Source of the DNA: Sarcocystis neurona
Taxonomy: Eukaryota > Apicomplexa > Conoidasida > Eucoccidiorida > Sarcocystidae
Direction of reading: 5' to 3'
Assembly: GCA_000727475.1 (NCBI GenBank)
Contig: KL647297.1
Coordinates: forward strand, 790,180-854,179
DNA length: 64,000 bases
In this document: in pieces, positions 25,701-38,200 of the stretch
Layout: the number at the start of each line of letters is the position of its first letter
Position numbering within the stretch: the first letter of the stretch is position 1
Notes under the pieces: generated by a model
Seen by the model: the letters and a program-made list of their open reading frames with translations, nothing else
Databases searched by the model: none
What the model was told of the DNA's origin: nothing
Program-made: the position numbers and the translations under genes

Positions 25701-27138
25701 GCTGAGATGTTGAATGGTGTTAACCGTGAACGTACCACCGCATCTACTCTGTGTGTAAGCCGTTTACAGCTAGAATCTGGTTCAGGTCTATGTATATGAA
25801 TGGTACTTGAAACGCCTGTAGAGTTTTGCAGAGTATAAGAGAATATATGTAATAGGGAGCGGCTGACGTGCGCCTGTTTACTTCGACAAGGTGCAGACAA
25901 ATGCACACCGAAGTACCCTACCGGCTTCGCGTGTCTACCAGAGTTACCACAATACCTTGCCTGTAGGTAACAAACTCTCTGCACTTGTGGGTGACCTACC
26001 GCTGCCTGTCCGTATCAGCAAGCTGATGACAAGAGTAAACCAAAGTACTTTTCCAAAATGGTGTCTGTCCCAGAGTGCGTCACCAGGGGAGAAGAAAGTG
26101 TGTTATTGCACTCGACCTGCACGTGCTTCTCTACCCCGACAAGCTTCTGAGCAGACTGCTGTGGGCGCAGACTTCCGTGTCCCCTGGAGTCTTGATCCTC
26201 TTGCTCCATTTACACGTGTTTGAACGGGAATAAAAATGTGAGCACATCAGCGAGCACGCTTGTGGTTCAGTTTCCGGAGTTGACGCCTGCCCTTCTATGA
26301 ATAAAGCGTGGAAGACAATGGAGTCACTTCACGTATACACATATTAATTTGTTGCATATTGGTATATATGTGTGGAATACATTGTGAGAAAGGTCGAATA
26401 AAGCTGGGCACCATCTCCGCAGGGACAACAATGTGGAGGGCATGTGCTGTGTGCTGGTTCTTTTCACCGCTATGCGCTGCAATTGATGTTTGTGCAGTGC
26501 GTACGGTCACCTGCGCCTAAGTTTGCTCTGACAATTCACATACGTCAAATGACAAACACACTAGGGACACTTCGCGCAGTTGTGATTCCCTTACTCTTGA
26601 CCACACGAAACTCTACTAGCGCGGTAGTTTCGGTGACTAATGTCGCCTGTGCCTCCACACTAGGCTGCAGTTTTTTCCAGTTTTCTTGCCGGGGGCTCCG
26701 TGTCTGGTTCGGTATGAAAGGAGCTTCCGTTTTTTTGTACGCGGTGTAGAGACAACGAGACGGAGTCTCCTAGCACTGAGCGTACACCAAGTTGGACTCA
26801 CACGAAAGTCTTCACCTACGCACACATGTGTGTGTATGCGTGTATGTGCGAGATTATGATATTAATATGTTTATACCTGTACTCAAATGAATCATGTCAC
26901 GCCTACAGCAAATCTGCCAATTTTCCTGGAATTTGACGCAGCCTCTCTGCACAGGATAGTCGTGGACGAGGTGTCACTCTGTGGTGGCGAAAATGGTTGG
27001 ATTTGAAAATCCACACAGAAATATGTATTCTTTTTTCATCTGCGGCGCGGCAGGCAATGGATAAAACCTCTGCTTTTTCTGGACCTGCGGTAAACGAGGT
27101 CCGGCAGACTCACGCACGGAGTGATCTCACAGTCTCGG
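22743..27138. other. Gene-poor stretch with isolated exon-like patches
   Basis: Most of this stretch holds nothing recognisable. At 22800-23250 several frames look protein-like at once, so no model is possible. At 23770-23967 an ATG-started ORF is Cys-rich (CQAMAWCCPGETREVAFP). At about 24188-24360 a short open frame ends in a hydrophilic segment (IKELYQKLEPGTHMQGS) before a TAA, resembling a terminal exon. These patches could be remnants linked to the degenerate region upstream. None has enough support to be called a gene. Confidence 0.35.
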
Positions 27139-27450
27139 GGTTTCCCTGATGGGCGGAAGAGGCATGTCAAGGCACGTTTCCTGTCTTCACGCACTCGTGA
27201 ACTTCTAGGGATGTTTTTACCGGTATTCGCCATTAAATGAATGGTTTTCCTGGTTGGCGGAAGAGGCATGTCAAGGCACGTTTCCTGTCTTCACGCACTC
27301 GTGAACTTCCAGGGATGTTTTTACCGGTGTTTGCCATCATATATATGGTTTTTCTGATGGGCGGAAGGCGCACGTCACGGGGCGTTTCCTGTCTTCACGC
27401 ACTTATGGACTTCTAGGGATGTTTTTACCGGTATATGCCGTTAAATGACC
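27139..27450. repeat. Tandem repeat, 3 copies of a 104 bp unit
   Basis: Three head-to-tail copies share the landmarks GGCGGAAG, GTTTCCTGTCTTCACGCAC and AGGGATGTTTTTACCGGT. The anchor GGCGG recurs at 27152, 27256 and 27360, an exact 104 bp period. Copies 1 and 2 are nearly identical and copy 3 is more diverged. The unit is not an open reading frame multiple and does not look coding. Confidence 0.9.
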
Positions 27451-27452
27451 TA

Positions 27453-27532
27453 AACTGGTTTTTGTGGTTCTCTGTTGGCATGCAGTGAGCTGAAGTGGTT
27501 TCCGTGCTTCTCTGTCGGCATGCAGCAGGGTG
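27453..27532. repeat. Tandem repeat, 2 copies of a 40 bp unit
   Basis: Directly after the 104 bp array, two copies of a 40 bp unit share GTGGTTTNNGTGNTTCTCTG followed by TNGGCATGCAG, with the anchor at 27457 and 27497. It is a separate, shorter minisatellite. Confidence 0.75.
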
Positions 27533-28703
27533 ACACATGTAACACGGTGTATCTCGTAGTAGCTGACACTTGTTACACACCTTTCTGATCTATGTATGCT
27601 CAGTACCACAACCCTTACTACATTTTTTCTTTGTGCATGAACTGGTCTTCTCTTAAATTGGAGACGGACTTGTGGACGTCGTTTGCACTGCGTGGTGCCG
27701 CCGTTTGGAAAAAAGCTCTATCCGTGGCACTAGCTGTCTCCTGTACTGACTAAAACCTGCCGTACACAACAGGGGAGGGTCCGTTTTTTTCCTCTTTGGT
27801 TACTATCAGTAGGATACAACATCGTCAGCGCCACTTCTGAGTTTTCCTCCGAACGTTCTGTCGAACACCATTGACATAAATGTACTGCATCGAATTCGAA
27901 ACCGCCTCATTTCTCTTTCCTCCCCGAAGTACAGAAAGGTCGCGTGTTGACTGCTCCTCGTGACCGGTGTAGTCATTCACTCAATGTACAGACAATTTCC
28001 AAAAGCCGGAAATATCCCCAATAGTCCATGCCACACAGGGACCAAAAACGCATTTTGAGTACAAAATACACACTACAGTTGCGTCTGCCGTAACACTCAA
28101 AACAGTCCGTTCGTGTCACTAGGTTCGTCTCCTTTGGCCGTGTTGAGTCTGCTCGCTTCCGCGCCTGTGCTCGCGGCCCCTTTCTCCACGTCTGCTTTCT
28201 CACCAGCGCCTGCTTTGAAAATAACCTGCCTTCGGACCCTTGTTGAAAGTGTATCATTTGCCGTTGTCTGACTTGCCCAACTAATCAAACCGCATTTTGC
28301 TTTCGTATCTATGTATCCCCGCTGTCTACAAAAGTGTCACTCTGTTCAGTGTACTGAATTCGAGAAAACGAACGGAGATTCCGTCCCCCCTATCTTTCGT
28401 TTTGTGTTAAAGGCTGTGCACTTGTCCTTTGTCCGTCTCTTTCTGCACCATATCATCCGCGGTTGTAAAATTCTGAGGAGTGAAGCCTTCAAGGCACGGG
28501 AGTTACGTCGGGGATTTGTCGCGCGTATCTGTATATATACATATACACTGAGAGAAAAGTAGATCCTTGCTTGCATACACGTGGGTAAAAGTCCATGTTT
28601 ATTAGTGGATGTACGCGTATGCCTTGTGCTGGTACAGCTTCTTCGTCGTGAAGAACAGGCAGCGGCAGTACAGAGACTTCCGTGTCTCACGTCATCAGCA
28701 AAG
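27533..28703. other. Upstream region of the membrane-protein gene
   Basis: No gene is recognised. ORFs of 60-95 codons are present on both strands without supporting features. The segment immediately before 28704 should contain the 5' UTR of the next gene. Confidence 0.4.
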
Positions 28704-31700
28704 ATGGACGCCCTGACGGAAAGGGACGAACTTTTCGCTGTTTCTCTCTCTTCGTCGCCGTCGTCTTCTTGCTTCTCTACTCCTCTGTCTCGCTGCTTCG
28801 CATTCACTTCTTCCTCATCTTTGGCGCCAAGCAGCCCCTCACATTCCCCCTACTGTCTGCGTGTTGACAGTAGCGCTGCACAAAAGAGTTGCCGCATGCG
28901 GCAGCTCCACAGGCTGCACGAGAGACAGGGACAGCCACCAAACCACCAGCAGCAGCAGCCACCGGGCCACCACACGCGACAGTCAGACCGGCAGAAACAG
29001 CAGCAACAGCAAGACCAAAGTCACCGGCAGCAGCAAGGTCAGCAACATCAGAGACAGCAGAGGCAGCAGCCGCCACAGCAGCTGCTTCATTGCTTCCAGG
29101 AGGAGAGAGGTCACGTTGTTAAAAAAAGGAGTTTTCAGATGTTGTGCCTTGCTGCGGTGGTAATGACGATCCTTGCGTGTGTTGAACGCAGTTCGACAGT
29201 TGAATATACTTCGCATCTGCTCTCTTTTACAGCGCATCCAGCAGAGGCTGCGGACGTTTCTTCTGCCATGCCTGCGGCCTCGTCTGTCTATCGCATGCAG
29301 GTGAGGGATATGATGACGTGCAGGGCACGAAGGTGAATATTTGCATCTCGTACTGGGCGTCTGTGTATGTCTCTTTCGCGCAGAATGAAAGCAGGCACTT
29401 TCTGCAACTGTGTAGGGATACATGACACACACATATGGGTAGGTGTCTTTACGTCTGCCTACATGCGTACTCACGTGAACAAAGATAGCGACGATACAAC
29501 TGCGCGCCTTCCTGTATGGTGATACGTGAGTAAACAAACACCGCGTGCTTGCACAGGTATCTTCCCCCCTTGCGGTGTGTATGCGCAAGCCCGTGCTGCA
29601 AGTCACGTGTATCTGCAACGGCCTCGTCTTTCCGACGCCTATATATGTCTATGTACGTATATGTATGTAAACATGTATCTGTGTGTTCACACACACGTAT
29701 TCACGTGTGACAGCGCAGCTTGCAAACGAAGCAACAGCACGGTAGAGGCACTGGGCACCTCTTTCATAGTTGTGCGAACACAAAAAGGGTAGATGTGGAC
29801 ACGTAGCCCTGTAGGAGTAGCAAAGCCATACGAGGAGGAGTACCTACGAGGTTTATTATACGTATATACATATATATAAATATCTCTGTAGTTGCTGCGG
29901 TATTGGTGTTTGCAGTGTGACAAGAGGGGTATATTCATACACCTTCGTGGTGATACGTGAGTAAACAAACACCGCGTGCTTGCACAGGTATCTTCCCCCC
30001 TTGCGGTGTGTATGCGCAAGCCCGTGCTGCAAGTCACGTGTATCTGCAACGGCCGCGTCTTTCCGACGCCGCCGTGCAGCAGGCTTTTTCTTTGCATCAC
30101 GACAGTCTTCTCCTACGTACAAGCGCACACACACGGCTAAAATTATCTACTCGTACACAGCTGTTCACTTCGGGCGCGCAAACACAAAAACGTGAGCATT
30201 TCAGATGGAAGAAGGCATCCCCACACGCATGGATGTGCCCATTTGTGGCTTCACGGGAACGTCTCGGACGGACCTTTTTTTGTCTCGACTCATAGATATG
30301 TAGACCCATCGTGTCTGTATTGTGAATAGATGCGTGTGCATATTTGTTCGCGTGTGCAAGTTGCTTTTCTGTCGGTATGCATATACGTGTATATGTATAT
30401 ACATATGTATATATTTGAATGCACGCATACACACACACACACACGTGGGTGTGGTAATACGTATACGTATGCGCATATGGGTTTGTTTTTCAACACTGCA
30501 TGTGTGTATGTCACCACCTGTGGGGACGTGTGTGGACAGCGTCGTCTTCCATACGAAAAGGGTTTTCATCTTGTTGCGTGTCTTCGCCAGAAAGTGTCAA
30601 TTTCTCGTTTTGTCTCCCTCTCTCACTCTGTCTCCCTCTCTTTGCACTTGTGGAGTCGAAGTTTGTGGCTGTGTGTCGAAGGTAGGAGTTGGTGGATTAC
30701 TAAGAGTTGGACGACGTGCTGACGTATTCATAAGGTGGATGTCTGAAGTGTACGCGCGCCTAGAATTGCACACAGACAGGTACATACGTAGGTACGCGGT
30801 TCCAGAGAAATACACGCGCTGGCCGATGTGTGTATACATCCCACATGCTAGTGCAGATACGTGTTCGTGTGTCTGTTCGATATCTTTCCATACACGAGTG
30901 TCCACCCGAGCGTTGCCCGAGAGCAGAAGAGGCAGCAGGAGCAAGAAGCAGGCAGCGTGCTGCTGGGGAGAGTTGATGGACAGGTTCGTTAGCAGTGTTC
31001 GGGCCACTCGTCGAAAGGGAAGAAAAACTTCTTCCCAGAGCCGTGTTAGTGGCACGAGGTGTGTTGTTCTTCTGTCTTCTGTGAAGAAAAACAAAACTTC
31101 ATCTCTCCGTGTGCCGCGTGCACGTGCAGAACGAACAGAAGACCCTGGTAGACACTGCGACTCAGAAAATGTGGTCGACGCGTTTCCCTACTTTTCTGCG
31201 TGCCCCTGTTGCTCTGTTTTCCTCTCCCACACTGCTCTGCAGAGCAGTGTGCAGGCAGAGCAGCAGCAGGAGCCGGGAGATGAGCTGTCGTTTGTTTGGT
31301 CTTCAACAACAGCAGAGAGAGACGGACGTCTTCCTGCAGCCCCTTCTTCGTTTCTCCCGCCCGGTGGCCAGGCTCATCCACGCGTGAGTTTTCTTCTCGT
31401 CTCTTACGTTGCATCTGCGGCTTGCCTGGGGACCAGGGCGGTCGGAAAGCCACCCGGCAGTTGTCAGTTTCTTTTTGTATTGTCTGCTTCAGAAATAAAG
31501 GCGCCCGCTCCTACGTACACACACACACACACGTACCTGTGTCCGCAGCTAGACACACAAGAGAGTAGACACGTGCAATGCGCGGAGTGTGGCGGCACAC
31601 ACGTCTGTCTCTCGACCTTTCTATGTGTATGGGTGCGCGCACAAACCTGCTGCATACAGCTGTGCCAGGTAGCATATTCGTATGCATCCCTCGCGGTCGA

Positions 31701-31823
31701 GCTGACGGGGAGGAGACACGTGTTGCCACGTCTTACGCTTCGTGCAGTGGGTGCAGTGTGTGCGCCTATGTGCACGTGTGCGTAGTATGCGTGAGACTCG
31801 CCTACGTGTGGACACACACACAC

Positions 31824-31859
<36 letters not shown>

Positions 31860-34800
31860 CTCCGCATAGTGCACTTATGTCTATGATGTGGAATGAAAGC
31901 ACGTTGCAAATTGTAAACATATACATATATTTACGTATGTGTATATACATATATATATATATGCACCTGTATCATAAAGGGGCGACAACACGACATATAT
32001 ATGTATACACGTATACATATATGTGTTACAGTGTACGCGGAGACGTTTCTACGAGTTGACCTCCAGTGTATATGTAGGTGCGCGCGTGTTATCCACATAC
32101 GTCTTGATAGGCAGACTATGAAAGTAATTATGTGTGCATATGCCATGTTAAAGATACACATATATTGGGTATATACAGACACGGACACGGCCGAGGTGCA
32201 CATACGGTGGCCAAGTCCACTGCCTTTGTGCTTATACTCACACACGTTTCTACATACCTCGCTGTCTTCCGTTTGTCTCAGCGTACGCGCACGCAACTGG
32301 ATCTACAAATATATATATATATATATATGTATAAATAAGAGAGAGGGAGGGAGAAAGACGAGAATGTTGTGTACGTCTGTGTAGAAATATGAATACGGCT
32401 CAGTATGAAGGAGTAAGTGCACGTTGTGGGGCGTAACTGCGCGCAGGTCCACACCCACTCGGGCAGTCAATCTCTCTGCTTTCTGTCTTGTGTGACATAT
32501 ACATACGTGAACGCTTCCTACCATAGGTGTGCACCTGCATGTGTAGATGTTGCTCTATATGCATCTCAGGTCCCTAGTGAATGCCGACTTCTGTGTGTAT
32601 CTACAGGTGAAGATATTGCCCTACAGGTGCTTCGGGTCCCAACTGAATACCGACTTCTGTATGAATGTATACGTATGTGTACCCTGTATTTGTATATATG
32701 TAAAATAGAGATATCTGAATATTGTCGCATGTGCGTCTGGAGCTAGGACGCACAAGCGTGATATATACATATCTGTGTATATGTGTATCTACAAGTATTT
32801 GAACCGAGGCATATGCGTACACACCAGATGAGTAGGCGTGCGGGAGGTGTCTGCGTCGCCGCCAATAATGATGCGCAGGTCTGCACTCTCAGCAGACTTG
32901 TGTAACTGTTTATCTCTCTCAATGTGTAGCGTCTCATTCTCCTTGTAAGTATACGAGGAAAGCGTTTGTGGAAGGTAGTCCCTTGTCGTGGTTTTTTGTC
33001 GGTATATGCATCTTTCTTCCGCAGAGACTGCAAGCCGGCGTCTACTACAGCGATCAGGACCGTGCCCGAAAAGGACAATTTTATTTGTGGTAACACCGCT
33101 GCTGAAATAGCTAGGGGGACGAACAGCAGCTGCCGGATGAACAGCAGCGGCAGGAGGAAGCGCAGCAGCAACGCAGGCCGGCGAGCGGCTACAGAGCAGC
33201 AGTGCCGGCAGAGGTAGTCTCTCGTAATCAAGGACACTAGCAGCAGTAGCGACTTCAAAAGGTGCAGCAGCAGAGCTGGCGACAGTACACAGGGGCAGCG
33301 ACACCAGCAGCACCAACAGGTGCAAGCGGCGGCAGCGGCAGGTGTAAAGTGGGAGCAGCGTTAGGAGAAGATACAGTAGCAGTCGCGAGAACGGGAGCAG
33401 CAACAGCGTCGACAACAGCAGTAGGGACAACGACATGAGTAGCGGAGGGAACAGCAGCAGCAGGAGTAAGGGTCGCAGTTGCAGCAGAAAAGCAGCCGCA
33501 GGTGCCGACGCGCAAAACGGGTACAGGAAGGGAAACAGCCGCGTCAGCAACAACAGGACCCGCGAGGCTCTCAAGAAGCAGCACACAGGCCGGAAGCTGC
33601 TGCAGTAGTCGTAGACTCTCTGTTACTAGTGCGGCGCCGTTGCTGGGATGGTTCCTGCTGCTGCGGCGACTATTCCTGCTGTTGCTGCTCCTGCTGCTCG
33701 TGCGTTTGCAGGCTTTCCGTCGCGCTGGTGGCCATCCTCGTGCTGGCAATCGTATACACGCTAAAAATAGCCGATGTAAGAGTCTTTTTCGCCTGTGTAA
33801 AAGCTGTCTCTGCGTAACATATATATGTATACGTATATATTTATGGCAGGTTCTCCTCATCTGTTTTTTCTGTGTATGTGTACGTGGAGTGGGCATCTCT
33901 CGGATACAAATGTGTGTATGTGTGTGTAACGTCTACGAAATGTACATGACTGCTGAACCGGTTCTGCACCAGAGCCTGTCTCTGTCCCTCTCTCTTTTTC
34001 ATACACATGCCTGTTTCTTCGTTTTGATCCGCAAGACTCTGTCAGCTTCGTTGGCAAACACTGATGTCCGCTCCATATGTGTGTGTGTGTGTGTACGGTC
34101 GCGCTATTCTCTTGAATTTCTCGGAATCATGTGGCTCGTGTCTTCTTCCCTTCACTACACAGAAAACTACAATACTCTGAAAGTACGACGTATCTATTTG
34201 TTCTGTGTACCTTCCTGCTAGCTTCTCTATGCCGTGAAAGTGAAGTATTATCAAGCGCTATCTGTTGGTTTCTTTCCTTGCGGTCCCTCGTACATATACC
34301 CCCCCTCTGCTATTTGGATCCGCGCGAGGGAACCGCGTCTCTCTGCGTATTGGCGGAGCGAGGCCGTTCAGTCAAATCGGCGTGCTGTCGCCCTTGACGT
34401 AGTCATTCCGCTCACAGGGATGTTGGAAGTAGACACGAAGGGCTGCTTGGATGAAGACGCATACATAGGCACGAGGGTGGAAGTGTGTGCAGGTGTACAC
34501 ATCGTTATGTATATGTGTCTAGGTATATGTGAGGAACCACACGGACGCGCGTGAGTACCTACAACCACAGCCGCATTAATATATATATGTATTAATGACA
34601 GGTGTGTCAATAAATCTATATCTCGAAACGTAGATGGATACGCCACCTGCGCGTATCTACATCCACCGATACACCACGAGCTTCCATACGTAGTCGTAAT
34701 AGTAGTAGTAGTAGTAGTAGTATAGACACCATGCAACATGCTGAAGCCTCGCGAACTGCAAAGTACACTGTGACATACATCTTTGCGGCGAAAGAAGGTG

Positions 34801-35250
34801 TTGTATTCACAAAGTTTCACATTTGGTGTACACGTGTGAACGTGTGGCCGAACAACAGATATCTCCTCTATTTCCAGCTAAGGTTGCAGTTGTGATGAAT
34901 GGTGGCTGCTCTATTGTTGTCGTCTTCTGGCTCGTGCTGTGGGGAGAAGATTCTATTCCTTTTTTTTGTGCTGTGCCGAGCAGAATCGAGTTCTTGTGTT
35001 TTTCGTTAACCATGCGCCCACTTGCGTATTCTCTCCACAAACAAGCGCAGCATGGCCTGAAAAGGAGACACAAAGGCAAACCAGGAAAAAATGTCATTGC
35101 AGAGTAGGCCAAATACACGTGCAGGTTGCTGTTGTGAAACTGTCGAGTGTTCGCTTTCAACGAAGTTGACGTGTCGCATTTGTGTTGGTTGAACAGGTGT
35201 TTGATCCGCTGCTGCACACCCGATTCACTCCTAGCGACCGCACGAGATAG
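28704..35250 (+). CDS. Single-pass membrane protein with V-ATPase accessory subunit-like C-terminus
   Basis: Five exons are proposed: 28704-29300, 31243-31383, 33025-33089, 33712-33775 and 35197-35250, giving 306 residues. Donors are CAG|GTGAGG, CGC|GTGAGT, TG|GTAACA and GAT|GTAAGA. Acceptors end in CTCTGCAG, TTCCGCAG, CGTTTGCAG and TGAACAG. Phases match at every junction (0/0, 0/0, 2/2, 0/0). The C-terminal part reads LQAGVYYSDQDRARKGQFYL, then a hydrophobic helix (LSVALVAILVLAIVY), then the tail DVFDPLLHTRF and a basic end. A C-terminal helix followed by Asp and an LL-x-x-RF-like motif is typical of the V-ATPase accessory proteins ATP6AP1/ATP6AP2 and yeast Voa1. Membership is inferred from this tail only. 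Exon 1 has a Q-rich stretch before a hydrophobic segment (MLCLAAVVMTILACV) that would serve as signal sequence if translation began at ATG 29139, giving 161 residues. The luminal part would then be short for the family. Further exons may be hidden in the 1.9 kb first intron. Confidence 0.5.
29518..29639 (+). repeat. Direct repeat copy 1, 122 bp
   Basis: Starting GGTGATACGTGAGTAAAC and ending TTTCCGACGCC, this segment recurs almost exactly 431 bp downstream at 29949-30070, with one clear mismatch (GCCTCGTC versus GCCGCGTC). Both copies lie in the first intron of the proposed membrane-protein gene. The flanks differ and I see no terminal inverted repeats or target duplication, so it looks like a recent local segmental duplication. 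Confidence 0.9.
29949..30070 (+). repeat. Direct repeat copy 2, 122 bp
   Basis: Second copy of the 122 bp segment at 29518-29639, in the same orientation. Its near-perfect identity implies recent duplication or gene conversion. Confidence 0.9.
30421..32340. repeat. Microsatellite-rich cluster (CA)n and (TA)n
   Basis: Simple arrays include (AC)n at about 30429-30444, 31517-31533 and 31811-31857, and (TA)n at about 31947-31963 and 32309-32329. They produce artefact ORFs rich in Thr-His, Val-Cys or Tyr-Ile. The cluster spans introns 1 and 2 of the membrane-protein gene. Confidence 0.85.
33240..33700 (+). repeat. Intronic CAG/GCA-rich triplet tract
   Basis: In the third intron of the membrane-protein gene, scattered CAG, GCA and GCAG units keep all plus-strand frames partly open as Q, S or A runs and give Leu/Cys-rich frames on the minus strand. 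Close to the 3' splice site the strand switches to CTG-rich sequence, which supplies the pyrimidine tract of the acceptor at 33711. Confidence 0.7.
34698..34723. repeat. (AGT)n trinucleotide microsatellite
   Basis: About eight uninterrupted AGT triplets in the fourth intron of the membrane-protein gene. This triplet differs from the CAG class that dominates elsewhere in the window. Confidence 0.85.
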
Positions 35251-38200
35251 GCCCTTGCAGCAGAAGCAGCAACGGAATGGACGAGCGCTGAAACCAGTGG
35301 GAGACAGCAACATTAGGAGAGGCAACAGCAGCTGCAGCGAGAACTAGAAGCCGCGCCAAGAAGAGCAGCAGCAACACCCAGAACGTGCGGCAGCAGGAAG
35401 GACCACAAGGCAGAACCACGAGGCACCAGCAGCAGCAGCAGCAGAAGGTAGCTCCAGCTCCCAGAAGCATCGCTTCAAAAGAGCAACAGCTTAAGAGGGC
35501 AGCATGCAGAAACAGCTGGGGAATCAGCGGCGACAGGAAAGAGTGACGGCAGGGTGCAGCAACTGCGGCAGTTAGAGGGGTCAGCACCCCGCGTCGACAG
35601 TGACAAGACCCAGCAGCACCAGGACGGCACACCACGACAACGCAGCAGCAAGAGGAAGACGCAGAAGCGGATTCCTGGGAAAATTTTCTTCAAACCAAAA
35701 TTTGATGTCAGCCACTTTTCTTGTAATTATATCCTCCCATATATGTGGTTTTAGACTTTTCTGCGTGGTACCTGACTTTGCCCGGCATACACACGAGTAG
35801 CGGTGCTGGTCAAACAATGTGCAACTGTATTCTTGTCCCTGGTCACGTCGTTATTTCGTGTCCGTTTCACAGGGCCAGCACACGCTTCTTCTACGTGCAT
35901 TCTACTCTCGTCCTCGCGACCATTTGTTTCCTCCAGCTTTTTGAGAAGCGCTTCACAAACGTGGCACTTTGACTTTAGAATTGGACGCTTGAGATAAACA
36001 GCCATGAATCCACATGTGACCGAGTTTATTCTCTTTTTGATCTGTGTGGTGCCGGCACGTGCACGTACAGTAGTGCAGCACTTCCCTGTCTTGAGCACTG
36101 AATGACGTGCACATATATGTGCGCGTGGGAGTCGTAACAACGCCCCTGTCAGTCAATAATGGAAAAACAACATGCGCACCTGTATGCCTGCCGTTGGACG
36201 CTCACTCCTCCAAAATGTGGGCTGCGAGGTTTACTCGTGGGCGCTTCTTTGGGCAGAGGTTCACTTCTTCTGTGTGACTGTGTGTTGTTCCTTCTTGGGA
36301 CCCTTTCTCACTGGCACACCGAGCAGGCTTGTGTGACTTTTCCTTGAGGAGAAGTTTACTGGACCTGTACTCAGTGCAGGCACACGTTTCCTGAATACTG
36401 TGTTAGTTCGACAGCGACGTAGCTTTTTAGGTATTCGAAACATTGGACGCGACGGTGAGAAGCGCTCAGTTGTTTTTTCGGTATCGAGGCTACGGACGTA
36501 ATCAAAGAAAAGATAACATGAGAAGCGCTGTCGTGCTTCTCAAAGCGCGGGATGGCGCACACGGCAGAGGGGAAAAGTGAATTGGAGAGCCACCTGTTTT
36601 CCGAAGGGCACCCGGACACGAGTGCGAGAAAAAGCAAAGCATACTCTTTCTTCAGGTCCAGATGACCTACGCATAATTGCACGTGGCAGCAAGCAGAACA
36701 CGGGAGTAAACAGTAGTTCCGCAGGAAGAACAGCACTGTTGGCCGCCAGGGAGTTTTGTAAACACTGTGCACCTACGTAGAATACAAGTTCGCACAAATG
36801 TGTGTATGCGTGTATCCACCGTCTTGGAGTGCACGTCCTACGCTATTGACGTACCATAGCAAGAAGCGACGGCATAACAGAGAAGAGAACTCCCATTCAC
36901 ATCGACCGGAAATTAGGGGCCGGCACAACTGCATCGCCTAGTTCGGCACCCTCTTGTAAGTGCTATGCGAGTCTCGAGCGGTGCATTTCTACAACAGCTG
37001 GGGCTCCCGTATACAGTCCCGCACTTGACTTCGTTCTTACCCAAGTCCGTAGACGCGCCACATTCTCAGGTGGCCCCCTCATTTGCTGTGGACCAGGATC
37101 AGCTGAGTGTGTAGGCAGCCGCAGCGCCGACTGCCGACGTATGAAGCCAGCTGATCCTAGTAGTGCAGGCGACCTCGCCAACAAAGAAGCAGCTCCCCGA
37201 CACAACTTGGAGGATCTCTGCAGGAGTTTGACGCCGCCGTAACAAGATTTTTTGCTGAGTGCGGGCCGGTGGCATTTTTCTCAATTCGAGGTCAGGCTCA
37301 AAAACGACCAGCGCACGGCAACTGGAAGGCACCAAGTGCCGGTAGTTTACTACCCAAGGAGCCATGTAAAGTAGCGTTGCCTTGGGTGTTCTCCGAGTGC
37401 TCGTGAGCAAAAAAAGTGAAGGCTAATACCCAAGGTACCATGTGAAGTTGCGCTGCCTTGGGCATACTCCGTGTGCCCGTGAGCAAAAAGAGTGATAGAA
37501 CTGTTTTTGTGGGGACAACTGTGCTTCACCGGTATCCGTCGGAGCCTTTAAGGGTACTGTGGATAGAGAAACATGCGGGGAGTCGCAATCTTACACGGAG
37601 CTGGCCTCCACGCCTGCTTCAGCAAGAGTCGCCCAGCAACGCAGGTGAATGGAGACGGTGCGGGCTTTTAGCCTCTGCCTGACGACTTGGACCTCTTGCA
37701 GAATAACGTTCCAGGAAAGGACGCGCACACCTGCACCGCTGGAAGAGTGTTTCGTTATGAGGGGACCCGCACCTCCCCAGGTCTTTTGTCCAGCTCAGTC
37801 CCTCGTTTTGTTCTCTACGATGTGCGACGTATCTACGCGTTTGTGTACACATCTTTTCGTCTACGCCCGCATCCACGTACGCACTCGTGCACCTCTGCCT
37901 ATGTGCTCCATCGTTGCATATTCGCATTGTGTGTACGTGCGCATATCTGATGAAGGCGAAAATACGTGTGTGTATAGGTACTTTTGTGAGGTGTTCCCTG
38001 GCGTACAGTAATCAGTCGAAGAGCGGCATAAACCCCTCGCGCATTACTATAACTCCTCGCGCACTACTTGGTGAATGCTGCATACCCTACTCTTAGTGCC
38101 TTACGCACACGAGCCTGAATGAATCATGTGTACGTACATAAATACTCCTTCCTTGTGCATACCGCAACATCCCTGTAGTGTGGTAATCACGTATATGCAT

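Noticed and set aside
30322..31785. A 487-codon plus-strand ORF
   Set aside because: Most of it crosses microsatellites and starts at a non-ATG codon. Only 31243-31383, bounded by splice sites, is kept as an exon.
33090..33114. A 21-25 base intron after the third exon of the membrane-protein gene
   Set aside because: Too short for a normal intron, and the downstream frame does not match. The acceptor at 33711 gives a phase match and a membrane helix instead.
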